Below are positions 27,016-32,569 of a stretch of 34,396 nucleotides of DNA, piece after piece. Position numbers and translations under genes: made by a program. Source of the DNA: Chromera velia (lineage: Eukaryota > Sar > Chromeraceae); assembly GCA_018398765.1 (NCBI GenBank), contig JAHBMJ010001163.1:1-34396 (forward strand), read 5' to 3'. The first letter of the stretch is position 1. Each line of letters begins with the position of its first letter. The notes below the pieces were generated by a model. That model had not been told where the DNA came from and did not search any database. It was given only the letters and a program-made list of their open reading frames with translations.

Positions 27016-29078
27016 GAGAAGGAAGGAATCACGGCCGTCAAGCAATGAAAAGAAAAGAACAGACACACAAAGGAATTCCAGGGGCAACTCCCTCAGAAGA
27101 GGGACAGTGTGAAGAGGAGTGAGCTGCAAACGTCTGCTGACCTGTGCACCTCCACTAACTCCAGAAAAGAAAAATTGACAGTCCTCCTTCGCTCTACAGG
27201 CCGCGGAGCAGGCGGCATCGTCCATTGAGTTCACAATTCCGTCCTTGCTCACGATGTCGGCCAGAGGGCACTGATCCCCCTTGGCAGAAATGAGGACGTC
27301 TGGTGCCACTGCAGGGTCCAACAGGTTCCCTGCCGCGGGGACCTGGAGAGCCTGAGAAGGGTCGACCTGCGCAGATGGCCGCCCGTCGTCCCCGGTGCCA
27401 TCAGGAATGCAATCACATGGGTCGACCCACAGGTCTTCACCGGTCGCATAGTCAAAGAACTGGAAGGCTCCCGTCCCTCCGACCATCAAGTCAATCTCTG
27501 AGGAGGCCACACCTCTCGGGCTGGTCTCCTCTTTCTCTTTCTTCTCCTCCTCTTTTTCCTCTTCATTCACAGGGGGGGGGGACTTGGAAGCCGCAAGAAA
27601 AATGGGATTCGAGCAGAGTCGGGGGACGAATTTAAAATCCCACGCGTCGCTCTGAACCTCCACGGGACTGTTGTCGTCGGACAAAACAGATACCAAAGAG
27701 GTACCGTCGTAGAGCGCGTCCTCCTGCTCCTTCGCGACGTTGAGGTCGATGTACGTGGTCGTGACAATCTTCGCAGAGTGTCCATGAGTACTCTCTGAGG
27801 GGATGCAGGCGAGAATCCGACCAGTGAGTTGAAAGTCCGAGGTGGCCTTGTCGACATAATCCCCTCCAGGATTGGCCTGTCTGAGGATCCATGTGAACCC
27901 CTTGCAGACGTTTTCAGGGTCCCTGTGTCCCATGTACGGCTCCATGTAGATCGTGTCTTCCCCTGTCATCCCGGCAGCTGCCATCAGAGGGAGTCCTGCA
28001 GCCAGCCATACAGGATGAGCAAAGGCGATTCAGCAGGCAGGCAGAGCAAAGAGGTGAAAGAAGGACGGTAGACGAACCAGGCAGAGTCTGTGAGCAAAGA
28101 GCGCGAGTGTTGATGGCAGCAACCGGAATTGGACAACCAAAGCTTGCAAGTTTCTCAGGAATGAAAGGAGGGCATCAGATCACGAGAGTGCAAAAAGAGC
28201 CAGAATCCTAAAGCAGCAGAAGAATGAAGAACGAGGCACAAAAGAACATCACTTGACGAAACGCAGAAGACAAGGCCCCCGTGCACTTAATTTCTGTTGC
28301 ATGCCTACTCAGAAAAGAGGCCGACACACATACCCACCCGTTCGCAAATCCGGAACAATCGGACAGTAAGTCCCTGAGAGACTTGCTGAACCGAGGACCT
28401 CAAGCTGCTTGCAGGTGTTCTCCTTCGTGCAGTCCTTCATCTTTGTCCAGACCTTCACACAGTCGTCCGACTCCTTCTTGCAGGGGGGTGTGGGGTTTGC
28501 CTCGTGGTCACTGTCTGTTCGGTACTGGATGCAGTTCGATCCCTCCACACCTACTATGGCACAAGTCGGCTCGTCAATGCACCACCGGAGGCACGCAGCG
28601 GTCGTCTCTTCGTCCCCCTGGGCCTCTCCAGAGATGTCGTGCGGGCTGCCAGTCGCGAACAAGTACCTCTTTCGAAGCACTGCATCCTGCCAGCACCAGG
28701 CGTCTGCGATCTCCAGAGACAGAGCACGGGAGACGATCCATTCTTCGGAGGGTTCAGAAGCAGGAGACGCACCTCCCTTCAACTCCATGAGTGCGTGGGC
28801 CATGTCCCTCCCAAACACGCGACACTCCAGCTTGACCAGATAGCGACGAGCTTCGGAGTCCCACTGCATTCATTTGGCAAAAGACGAAGTGGGGAAAGGG
28901 ACAAATATGAGGCGGGGGTCTGTAGGGAAGCAACTTATCACATGCCACACCTAGCGGTACCCTTTGCAGCTAGCGGCCTTACATCCAAAGAATGTCGCTT
29001 GTCCTTTCTCATTTCTCTAATCCCTTTGTCTGTCTGTCTGTCTGTGTCTGTCTGTCTGTCTCTCTGTCTGTCTGTCTG

Positions 29079-29109
<31 letters not shown>

Positions 29110-29320
29110 GTCTGTCTGTCTGTCTGTCTGTCTCTCTGTCTGTCTGTGTCTGTCTGTCTGTCTGTCTGTGTCTGTCTGTCTGTGTCTGTCTGTCTGTGTC
29201 TGTCTGTCTGTCTGTCTGTGTCTGTCTGTCTGTCTGTCTCTCTGTCTGTCTGTCTGTCTGTCTGTGTCTGTGTCTGTGTCTGTCTGTGTCTGTCTGTGTC
29301 TGTGTGTCTGTCTGTCTGTC

Positions 29321-29353
<33 letters not shown>

Positions 29354-31962
29354 TGTGTTTGCGGAGCTGAACCAAGAGATGGAGAAAAAAGAGAAGGAAA
29401 ATCTATCCCTTCTCGCAGAAGTCTCAAGATAGTGTGAAAATCTGTCTGTATATCAGCGCACCTCCCTCAACGCGTCCTTCCATTGCTCGTGTCCCTCCTC
29501 CCTACCCAACCCCCCCTAATTCCAACAACTGACTTTCGGTTTGAGAGCGTTAAATTCTCCCTGGACGTAGCCTGTGAACCCGCTGATGAGCCCCGAGCGG
29601 GCGTTCAGGTCGAACACGCGGAAGTTGGCCTTCCCGTCCGAAGTCGAGAACCTCACCTCCCCCGTCTGCAGCATTTTGCATTTTGTTTGCATTTCCATAC
29701 CAAGCGCAAACACAAAGAGAGCAACATCGAGACATCACGCACAGTAACAGACCGAGGAGACAGCAAACACAGAAAAGAACGCGAAGAGAGTCGGGCACAC
29801 CGGCAGGCAGGCAGACGCAGGCGCATACACAAAGAATCAGACAGAAGCAGCGACAAACACCCGACACGCAGGAACGAAGGAAGCAACAAAAGAAGGACGA
29901 CAGTCAATCCCACATACCAACCTGCATGTTGTGTGAAGTTTTCCCTGCCTCATCCCCTGTCATTCCAGGGAAGCCGCACGCCACTGTGAAGTAGGCAGGT
30001 TTCGATGCTCTGAAGTAGGTCTGCTTCTGCTTCGGGTAGTCCGAGTCCTCCGGCAGGAGCTCCTTCCCCGTGGGGGGAAGAGACTGCCCGGATACCAGAC
30101 GGAGTGTGTCTGGGGAGGGCAGCTCCGGGTAATTGATGCCCTTCCACTTCTGGTAGCGTACGAGGACGAGGTCGATAGTGTCATCCACCGTCTCGCTCGC
30201 TCCTCCAGGAACGGTTTTGACAATGCGAGTGTAGGTCGCAGTGCAGTGGCCCGACATCAGGGAGTCCAGAGGCATACCTGCAGGAGCCCCGGCGTCGTTC
30301 TCAATGTCCGGCATGTCCCCCACCGCCGCCTCTGCAGCCTCTGTCCCGTCAATTCCTCCCCCGATCCCCCCAACTGCAGGACCGTTTTTCTTCACTGCGA
30401 TTTTCCCGTCCTTCAAGGCGTCGCTGTCTATCCAGGGCAGCTTGGGGTTGCACTGTAATTTGAGCGATCCTTGCTTGTACTTCAGACGGGAGTGGACCTC
30501 CAGCGGCTCTGAAGGCAGGCAGGCAGATCAGAATTGGGAGTGAACATTTGAGGGGAGTGAGTGCGGACAGCTTCGCATCGAATTCGGGACGGTAAGTACA
30601 ACAAAAATAAACAAGGGGTGCCGGAAGCTTGGTCTTCAGAGGAAATGGAGGGTGGATGTCTGCGACAGTGGAGAGTCTGTGGTGAGAAAAGAGCAAGAAG
30701 GAGTGCAGTGGCAGAGGTCGGAAGAGAGAAAAACGTTTCACGAAAACAAAAACAAAGAGAGACGTTCCCCCCTCCCTTCCCTTCCCGCCACTCTCTCGCG
30801 GGTACTCATGAGATCTGAAAGGCTGAATGAAGCTGCCCTCATGTGTTTAGTCTACTCACCCTTGCTTCCCTCTTCGACAAACAGCACCACGCTCCCGAAA
30901 GAGAATGGCACGATCCGGAGAGAAGCCGTTGCGTTGAAGGCAAGACCACCTTCTGTTGACTGTACTGCCATGACCGGGCAGCTGACTGACACTGCCTCCG
31001 TCTCATTCCCTGCCCTCTCAACTGTCCCTGTGATCTCTCCAGTCACAGAGTCCAACTGAAGCCCGTAACTGGTCAGGTCGCATTCAGGAGCAGGAACGTA
31101 GTGGGAAGCAGTGCGTGGCTGAGGCCAGAGATGGACTTTGTCTCCGAATAGAACCTCAGCCCGTCCCATGTAGGCCCACGCACTTGCGGTCTTCGTCCCT
31201 CCTCCACAAGCACAACAAGCTTCATGGGCAGCAACGCCCCCAGCTTCATCCTCACGGAAGTTCTCGAGCTCTTGTTGGGAGAAGATTTTGGGTTTGTCAG
31301 GGCAGACTTCGCTGCACCCTTTGCCGTTTCTGTCGGACCATCCGGGAACGTCAACACAGTGGAGGCAGACAGTCGAGGATGAACAGTCGTGTGCTTCCCC
31401 ATGTGCAAACTGCTGGAGACAGACTGCAGTCAGCCCCTTTTGGCATTCTTTGCACGCGCCTCCCTCGAAATGAGCGCAACCAGTGCAACTCTTCTCGCCG
31501 ATGGGGCAACAGGACGCATCAACTTTTCCGTCGGACTTTGCCGCAAAAAGAGGCACAGAGTCCTTGGGACACACGGCAACCTCTACCTTGGAAGCCAGTT
31601 CCGAGGAAGGCGTGTGGGAGGAGGAAGAGGAGTGCGTGTGGAAGCGCGCATCTGAGGGAGACGGCGCCCAAACATGTGAGTCTGGGGGTGCAACGCAACC
31701 CTCGAATTTATTCTTCTGTGTGCTCTTGTAGAGACCTGACGTAGTCGTTTCACTGCAAGGAAACATAGCAAATCACCATCCATAAGAAAATAAGACACGG
31801 AAGAAAATCTTTTCCGACAGAGAGGCGGGCAGGAGGCAAGACTCACCGATGATCATGTTGAGGATACACCACAGAGGGCATACCAGAGACTGAAAGAGAT
31901 ACACATCCTGACAAAGTCAGAGAAAGCAGGCAAGATGTCCACCAGAGGAGTGCGCGTGACAT
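23..31962 (-). CDS. Giant secreted modular Cys-rich protein gene, 30 exons, 3' end missing
   Basis: Thirty exons chain on the minus strand with GT-AG borders and matching phases. They sum to 19,725 coding bases (6,575 codons) with no internal stop; exon 30 ends in a donor, so the gene continues outside the window. Order: signal peptide (residues 1 to about 20), Cys-rich and putative-Ig-like region (about 40-340), PAN-like Cys clusters (about 580-750, 1000-1050), helical regions (about 1050-1640), sushi-like segment (1643-1759), Ser-rich and helical regions (1760-2449), basic PAN-like exon (2494-2671), a very long helical/acidic exon (3043-4409), then repeated Cys units with a SUEL lectin (about 4976-5107), a TSP1 repeat (about 5822-5871) and a second SUEL lectin (about 5992-6105). 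Only one signal peptide and no intergenic gap are seen, which favours one gene, but a merge of adjacent genes is possible. Likely an extracellular adhesin or matrix protein (inference). Uncertain joins: exon 7/8, 15/16, 17/18, 18/19 and 21/22. Confidence 0.75.
322..512. repeat. Compound microsatellite (TC)n-(TG)n-(TCTG)n, twice
   Basis: Two successive blocks of (TC)n then (TG)n then (TCTG)n lie in intron 29 (149-634). The rest of that intron holds nothing recognisable. Reading frames across it encode only Leu-Ser-Val-Cys or Arg-Glu runs and are not genes. Confidence 0.95.
635..1437 (-). CDS. Exon 29: Cys units
   Basis: The acceptor is TCTGCAG and the donor GTCGGT (268 codons). The first 26 codons lie upstream of the first Met at 1360 but are in phase with exon 28. 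Units seen: [39 protein letters not shown] followed by QCC; and [12 protein letters not shown] followed by WFRVKFFC. Confidence 0.8.
1749..1898 (-). CDS. Exon 28: Cys unit
   Basis: The acceptor is TTCGCAG and the donor GTGGGT. It holds [18 protein letters not shown] and the start of the next unit, [15 protein letters not shown]. Phases match exons 27 and 29. Confidence 0.75.
2117..2195 (-). CDS. Exon 27: second half of a Cys unit
   Basis: The acceptor is GTTGCAG and the donor GTCAGT. It reads [20 protein letters not shown] then CALIDR. Joined to exon 26 it gives the clearest copy of the repeat: CPDG-x-x-L-x-G-x-x-x-x-x-C, then DRQFLYKC. The D-R-x-[aromatic] before the last Cys recalls dermatopontin-type repeats. 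Confidence 0.75.
2533..2984 (-). CDS. Exon 26: second half of SUEL lectin, then Cys units
   Basis: The acceptor ACTGCAG lies within a (GTGA)n tract; the donor is [26 protein letters not shown] and the closing [11 protein letters not shown] match the C-terminal half of SUEL lectins (C-x-G-x-x-S-C ... L-x-V-x-x-x-C). A CC-ending segment (VVFSCCETM) and the start of a repeat unit ([10 protein letters not shown]) follow. Confidence 0.8.
2989..3206. repeat. (CACT)n and (GGCA)n/(CAGA)n tracts in intron 25
   Basis: (CACT)n at about 2989-3023 touches the exon 26 acceptor. (GGCA)n followed by (CAGA)n lies at about 3161-3206. The remainder of intron 25 (to 3670) shows nothing else I recognise. Confidence 0.85.
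3671..3812 (-). CDS. Exon 25: first half of the second SUEL lectin domain
   Basis: The acceptor GTTGCAG lies behind a (CTGC)n tract; the donor is [26 protein letters not shown] followed by IQAKLFG fits the N-terminal strand pattern of SUEL galactose-binding lectins (C ... h-x-C-x-x-G-x-x-h-x-V-x-x-A-x-h-G). The rest of the domain is in exon 26. Confidence 0.75.
3820..3846. repeat. (GGCA)n tract behind exon 25 acceptor
   Basis: About six GGCA units in intron 24. In the sense direction this is (CTGC)n and serves as the pyrimidine-poor lead-in to the TTGCAG acceptor. Confidence 0.9.
4097..4202 (-). CDS. Exon 24: part of a Cys unit
   Basis: The acceptor is CGTGCAG and the donor GTCAGG. It reads [20 protein letters not shown] then DSLRWITEG, a Cys unit (C ... 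L-x-x-L-R-W) that continues into exon 25. Phases match on both sides. Confidence 0.7.
4608..5090 (-). CDS. Exon 23: thrombospondin type 1 repeat plus Cys units
   Basis: The acceptor is GTTGCAG; the donor GTGGGT lies inside a (GGGT)n repeat. The reading [10 protein letters not shown] closes the unit begun in exon 22. At 4862-5011 there is a complete TSP1 repeat: [14 protein letters not shown], then FRFRTC, GGKGC and a closing KSCGPEC, with six Cys spaced as in the family and the W-x-x-W core. A further unit follows ([18 protein letters not shown]). TSP1 repeats serve in extracellular adhesion in apicomplexans and animals. Confidence 0.85.
5381..5462 (-). CDS. Exon 22: small exon in the Cys-repeat region
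   Basis: The acceptor is ACCGCAG and the donor GTGAGT. It reads [20 protein letters not shown], then AEVIMTG, which continues in exon 23 as [16 protein letters not shown]. Together they make one complete Cys unit split by the intron. Confidence 0.65.
6036..7127 (-). CDS. Exon 21: Cys repeats with aromatic-rich segment
   Basis: The acceptor GATGCAG lies behind (GAAT/GGAT)n. After a Ser/Ala/Gln spacer comes an aromatic and His-rich segment ([18 protein letters not shown]). The repeat unit [15 protein letters not shown] follows and ends [10 protein letters not shown]. The left end was set at donor GTCGGT (AAA G|), which gives phase 1 for exon 22. Weaker alternatives lie right after the CC, at C|GTAATC. 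Confidence 0.75.
7138..7171. repeat. (CATC)n/(ATTC)n tract at exon 21 acceptor
   Basis: In the sense direction (GAAT)n then (GGAT)n leads directly to GATGCAG. The rest of intron 20 (to 7630) holds no supported exon. Confidence 0.85.
7631..9946 (-). CDS. Exon 20: Cys repeats, Pro/Thr linker and a SUEL lectin domain
   Basis: The acceptor is GTTGCAG and the donor GTAAGT (772 codons). Order: Cys units; a Pro/Thr/Ala-rich mucin-like linker (about 9430-9600); units with [15 protein letters not shown] and [12 protein letters not shown]; then, at about 8520-8915, a SUEL-type galactose-binding lectin domain. The lectin features seen are [36 protein letters not shown] and the closing VDYIC, with an acidic insertion in the middle loop. 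After it come further units: MTALRLESC ... [38 protein letters not shown] ... FQCC and [16 protein letters not shown] ... LKFAC. Lectin fold by family pattern; sugar binding is inferred. Confidence 0.85.
9947..10420. other. Intron 19, no recognised content
   Basis: It lies between exons 19 and 20, bordered by GTGAGT and GTTGCAG in the sense direction. No repeat array or further exon is seen. Other introns over 300 bases with nothing recognised: 1438-1748, 2196-2532, 4203-4607 (apart from a GGGT tract at the donor), 5463-6035, 15213-15589, 17625-18089, 18163-18831, 20745-21120, 22183-22584, 22807-23108, 25093-25442, 27996-28337 and 30509-30859. Confidence 0.6.
10421..11088 (-). CDS. Exon 19: three copies of the Cys repeat
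   Basis: Left donor GTGAGT. It contains repeat units [31 protein letters not shown] ... ISYLCC, and [17 protein letters not shown] ... LKLTC. The right border is tentative: CCGCAG at 11089-11091 restores the frame if only 26 bases are removed from exon 18. The frame is open to 11114, so a one-base assembly error could instead make exons 18 and 19 continuous. Confidence 0.75.
11115..15212 (-). CDS. Exon 18: 1,366-codon helical and acidic exon
   Basis: The acceptor is GCTCAG. This is one open frame of 4.1 kb, the largest exon. The N-terminus carries a Cys unit (SSYRLQCTS), then a Pro/Lys/Glu linker. A hydrophobic region ([20 protein letters not shown], near 14230-14310) comes with a few paired Cys (CDISCVSD). 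About 700 residues of mostly helical Ala/Ser/Glu sequence follow, then a Glu-rich run near 11450-11560, then a Cys unit ([23 protein letters not shown]). No family is recognised for the helical part. The left border is unresolved: the frame must shift to reach exon 19, and the same frame stays open to 10970. Confidence 0.75.
15590..16706 (-). CDS. Exon 17: Cys units and a helical segment
   Basis: The acceptor ACTGCAG gives phase 1 with exon 16. It holds CC-ending Cys units ([21 protein letters not shown]) and a helical Ala/Glu stretch ([18 protein letters not shown]). The left end was set at the weak donor GTACAT, the only one giving the phase that exon 18 needs. Nearby stronger donors (GTCGGT, GTCAGT) give other phases, so a missed small exon is possible. 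Confidence 0.7.
16730..16761. other. Assembly gap in a poly-G run, intron 16
   Basis: Five N (16745-16749) lie inside a G run of unknown length preceded by (AG)n, within intron 16 (16707-17094). The gap does not touch an exon. Confidence 0.95.
17095..17624 (-). CDS. Exon 16: basic Trp/Arg-rich segment and PAN-like Cys cluster
   Basis: The acceptor CTTGCAG lies after (TTCA)n; the donor is GTGAGT. The exon is strongly basic. Near 17500-17560 it encodes [14 protein letters not shown], then several Cys in a Lys/Arg-rich context. The C-terminal part [20 protein letters not shown] with a following TCSFF has the C-x3-C-x5-C-x-x-h ... C-x-h-F layout of PAN/apple modules. Confidence 0.75.
18090..18162 (-). 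CDS. Exon 15: small exon, 24 codons
   Basis: The acceptor is CATGCAG. It reads [19 protein letters not shown] in phase with exon 14. The donor GTCGGC at 18089 gives the phase exon 16 needs ([10 protein letters not shown]). An alternative donor GTATCA at 18023 also fits the phase but adds a pyrimidine-derived hydrophobic run. Confidence 0.5.
18832..18892 (-). CDS. Exon 14: microexon, 20 codons
   Basis: The acceptor is GATGCAG and the donor GTGAGT. It reads [20 protein letters not shown] in the frame left by exon 13 and leaves one base, which fits exon 15. Support is phase and splice motifs only. Confidence 0.5.
18893..19736. other. Longest intron (13), no certain content
   Basis: These 844 bases lie between exons 13 and 14. 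A possible extra exon at about 19080-19145 (Lys/Arg-rich, ATGCAG acceptor, GTTGGA donor, 66 bases) cannot be confirmed. Nothing else was recognised. Confidence 0.5.
19737..20744 (-). CDS. Exon 13: helical region with a hydrophobic C-terminal stretch
   Basis: The exon has 336 codons, phase 0 on both sides, with acceptor CTTGCAG and donor GTCAGT; the frame stops just past the donor. An acidic/Ser middle part precedes long helices ([33 protein letters not shown]). Near the end [16 protein letters not shown] is hydrophobic enough to be a membrane or buried helix. No family was recognised. Confidence 0.8.
21121..22182 (-). CDS. Exon 12: 354-residue region, few Cys, Ser/Ala-rich
   Basis: Phase 0 on both sides, with acceptor CCTGCAG and donor GTCAGT. 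The N-terminal half is beta-like with a Cys pair ([22 protein letters not shown]). The C-terminal half is Ser/Ala/Leu-rich and helical, with a His/Glu stretch ([12 protein letters not shown], near 21470-21510). No family was recognised. Confidence 0.8.
22585..22806 (-). CDS. Exon 11: sushi/CCP-like segment
   Basis: The exon has 74 codons, phase 0 on both sides, with acceptor TGTGCAG and donor GTACGT. The layout [14 protein letters not shown] ... [13 protein letters not shown] ... AEC has the spacing around a G-x-W near the C-terminus seen in CCP (sushi) modules. The match is partial, so the call is tentative. Confidence 0.7.
23109..23237 (-). CDS. Exon 10: short Cys-rich segment
   Basis: The exon has 43 codons, phase 0 on both sides, with acceptor TATGCAG and donor GTCAGT. 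Five Cys lie in [14 protein letters not shown] and [10 protein letters not shown]. It joins in frame with exon 11, probably as the first part of a disulfide-bonded module. Confidence 0.7.
23259..23284. repeat. (GCAG)n tract in intron 9
   Basis: About six GCAG units sit about 25 bases upstream (sense) of the exon 10 acceptor. The rest of intron 9 is featureless. Confidence 0.85.
23608..24330 (-). CDS. Exon 9: all-helical region, Cys-free
   Basis: The exon has 241 codons, phase 0 on both sides, with acceptor CTTGCAG behind (TTTC)n and donor GTAGGT. It is rich in Leu, Lys, Phe and Val with long amphipathic helices ([34 protein letters not shown]). There is no Cys. It resembles exon 13 in character and may form a bundle or oligomerisation segment (inference). 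No family was recognised. Confidence 0.8.
24866..24900. repeat. (ACCC)n tract at exon 8 donor
   Basis: About eight ACCC units in intron 8. In the sense direction the repeat is (GGGT)n and its first unit forms the donor GTGGGT of exon 8. Intron 8 (24331-24900) otherwise holds no recognised feature. Confidence 0.9.
24901..25045 (-). CDS. Exon 8: helical segment, right border uncertain
   Basis: The clearly coding part reads [18 protein letters not shown] and then a hydrophobic amphipathic stretch ending MAMMQ at the donor GTGGGT, inside a (GGGT)n repeat. The phase from exon 7 is met if the exon starts at 25045, but that acceptor (AAAG) is unlike the others. A normal ATGCAG acceptor lies at 25093; starting at 25092 puts the frame one base out, which one extra G in the GGGGG run (+ strand 25042-25046, CCCCC) would fix. 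An assembly error or a minor acceptor is possible. Confidence 0.55.
25443..26392 (-). CDS. Exon 7: end of PAN-like module, then helical acidic region
   Basis: The acceptor AGTGCAG lies directly after a (GAAT)n tract; the donor is GTAGGG, and the frame would stop at the donor. After the PAN-like ending ([11 protein letters not shown]) the exon encodes about 280 residues rich in Glu, Ser, Leu and Lys with a predicted helical look ([16 protein letters not shown]). It includes Ser and Glu runs. No Cys framework is present there and no family was recognised. Confidence 0.75.
26397..26431. repeat. (ATTC)n tract at exon 7 acceptor
   Basis: In the sense direction this is (GAAT)n immediately before GAGTGCAG, the same arrangement as at exon 21. 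Confidence 0.85.
26640..27015. repeat. Large CAGA/CA/GA array in intron 6
   Basis: CAGA units, a (CA)n and a (GA)n block are followed by a long (CAGA)n array at about 26795-27015. A partly conserved spacer (TTCTTCTCCCTTCTTTTCT) appears twice, at about 26775-26795 and 26852-26871, showing a higher-order duplication of roughly 78 bases. Open frames on both strands here are repeat translation only. Confidence 0.95.
27142..27995 (-). CDS. Exon 6: extracellular region ending in the first half of a PAN-like module
   Basis: The acceptor is GCTGCAG and the donor GTCAGC (285 codons). It has a beta-rich N-terminal part, then a Glu/Lys-rich linker ([13 protein letters not shown], near 27520-27570). The C-terminal Cys cluster [18 protein letters not shown] continues across the intron into MCIMYSRC of exon 7. 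The combined C-x3-C-x5-C-x-F-x-F ... C-x-x-Y-x-x-C is PAN-like. Confidence 0.75.
28338..28863 (-). CDS. Exon 5: PAN/apple-like Cys segment
   Basis: The acceptor is AATGCAG and the donor GTGGGT. The segment [16 protein letters not shown] is followed by a Cys cluster, [18 protein letters not shown] then CIQY. This has the C-x3-C-x5-C-x-x-h ... C-h-x-Y pattern of PAN/apple-type modules. A second Cys cluster follows ([22 protein letters not shown]). The adhesive role is inferred from the family pattern. Confidence 0.75.
29028..29353. repeat. Large TGTC array with TG tail in intron 4
   Basis: About 300 bases of interrupted (TGTC)n end in (TG)n. This is the reverse complement of the intron 6 array, so the two form an inverted pair around exons 5 and 6. 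Not coding. Confidence 0.95.
29534..29665 (-). CDS. Exon 4: short beta-rich segment
   Basis: The exon has 44 codons, phase 0 on both sides, with acceptor GCTGCAG and donor GTCAGT. The peptide [18 protein letters not shown] is beta-rich and continues into exon 5 (KPK|WDSEARR). The frame would stop 12 bases past the donor, which supports this end. Confidence 0.7.
29922..30508 (-). CDS. Exon 3: Ig-like continuation, Gly/Ala-rich linker
   Basis: The acceptor CTTCAG sits behind a (CTGC)n tract; the donor is GTTGGT. The reading begins [20 protein letters not shown], then a Gly/Ala-rich linker ([11 protein letters not shown]) and a beta-like stretch ([12 protein letters not shown]), ending in [12 protein letters not shown]. 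No family was recognised. It probably belongs to the extracellular Ig-like tract started in exon 2. Confidence 0.75.
30860..31752 (-). CDS. Exon 2: Cys-rich region, W-D-G/CC-GGG motif, putative-Ig-like segment
   Basis: The acceptor is CTTGCAG and the donor GTGAGT (298 codons). After a Ser/His-rich spacer comes a dense Cys region ([12 protein letters not shown], then CKEC) like GCC2/ephrin-receptor-type modules. A motif follows around 31315-31362 ([15 protein letters not shown]) and ends near 31200-31225 in ACCACGGG. This W-x-D-x-x-G-x-x-C ... CC-x-C-GG layout is common in secreted proteins of algae and alveolates. Around 31020-31077, [14 protein letters not shown] matches the core of putative-Ig (He_PIG) domains. 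The exon is extracellular in character. Confidence 0.8.
31847..31962 (-). CDS. Exon 1: start codon and signal peptide
   Basis: The ATG at 31962-31960 has A at -3. It is followed by a typical secretory signal: MSRALLWW, then the hydrophobic run [13 protein letters not shown], with possible cleavage near residues 20-27. The frame stays open upstream to 32046, but only from a TTG, so 31962 is the first ATG. The donor is GTGAGT. The exon ends two bases into an Arg codon that exon 2 completes. Confidence 0.8.
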
Positions 31963-32437
31963 CTTGACGCTGAAGTTGTTTGGGGAGTTTGGATACAAAA
32001 AACCACGCCGCTCTGCTTCCGGAAAAGCAAGCGAAAAGCGGCGCAATAGACAGCTCTTTCGACAGACCCGTCTCTCAACGCACTCTAATACACAAAAGAA
32101 CAGGATCGATCAAAAAGACCGAAAAAACTGAAACTCGAGGGACAAGAGGGACCTTCGTTCCGGCGTGGGTCACGCAGGAATTCAATGCATTTCCAATCCT
32201 CGTTCGATCGAAAGAGGGAAGTTTGCTGTCAGAGGGAAATGGAATCACAGATCATTTATGATGATTCAAATTAAGAGGGTTGGGTGAATGCGCAGCAACA
32301 TCGCCTCGGGGGGCAGCTCATCTGATGCTCATCTGTGCTGAGATCAGCCGAGAGGCCCTGAGATCGCATGCACTCGCATAACACATTTTTTCATTTTTTG
32401 GGGCTGTCACGTATACGGTGTCGCCCTGATTCCAATA

Positions 32438-32528
32438 TGTACCCCTCAAGCAACTCGCACGGAGCCGCGATCGCATTAATTATACTTCGCTCCTCATGAT
32501 ACGTGCCCCTCAAGTAACTCGCACGGAG
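32438..32528. repeat. Pair of 27-base direct repeats, 64 bases apart
   Basis: The copies at 32438-32464 and 32502-32528 share 24 of 27 bases, with core CCCCTCAAG then AACTCGCACGGAG. They lie 476-566 bases upstream of the giant gene's start codon. They could be regulatory sites or remnants of an element; the sequence does not decide. Confidence 0.7.
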
Positions 32529-32569
32529 TTAATTGCATATGCATGCGGTCCAGGCTTTCTAGACACCGG

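Noticed and set aside
26509-27122. Long open frames across the CAGA array, and its possible reading as CRISPR
   Set aside because: Every frame of a pure tetranucleotide repeat stays open; the 4-base period with no spacers is a microsatellite.
28938-29437. Open frames over the TGTC array
   Set aside because: Same reason: the translation is repeat-only and both strands are open.
31963-32046. N-terminal extension upstream of the Met at 31962
   Set aside because: It begins only at a TTG and would bury the signal peptide.
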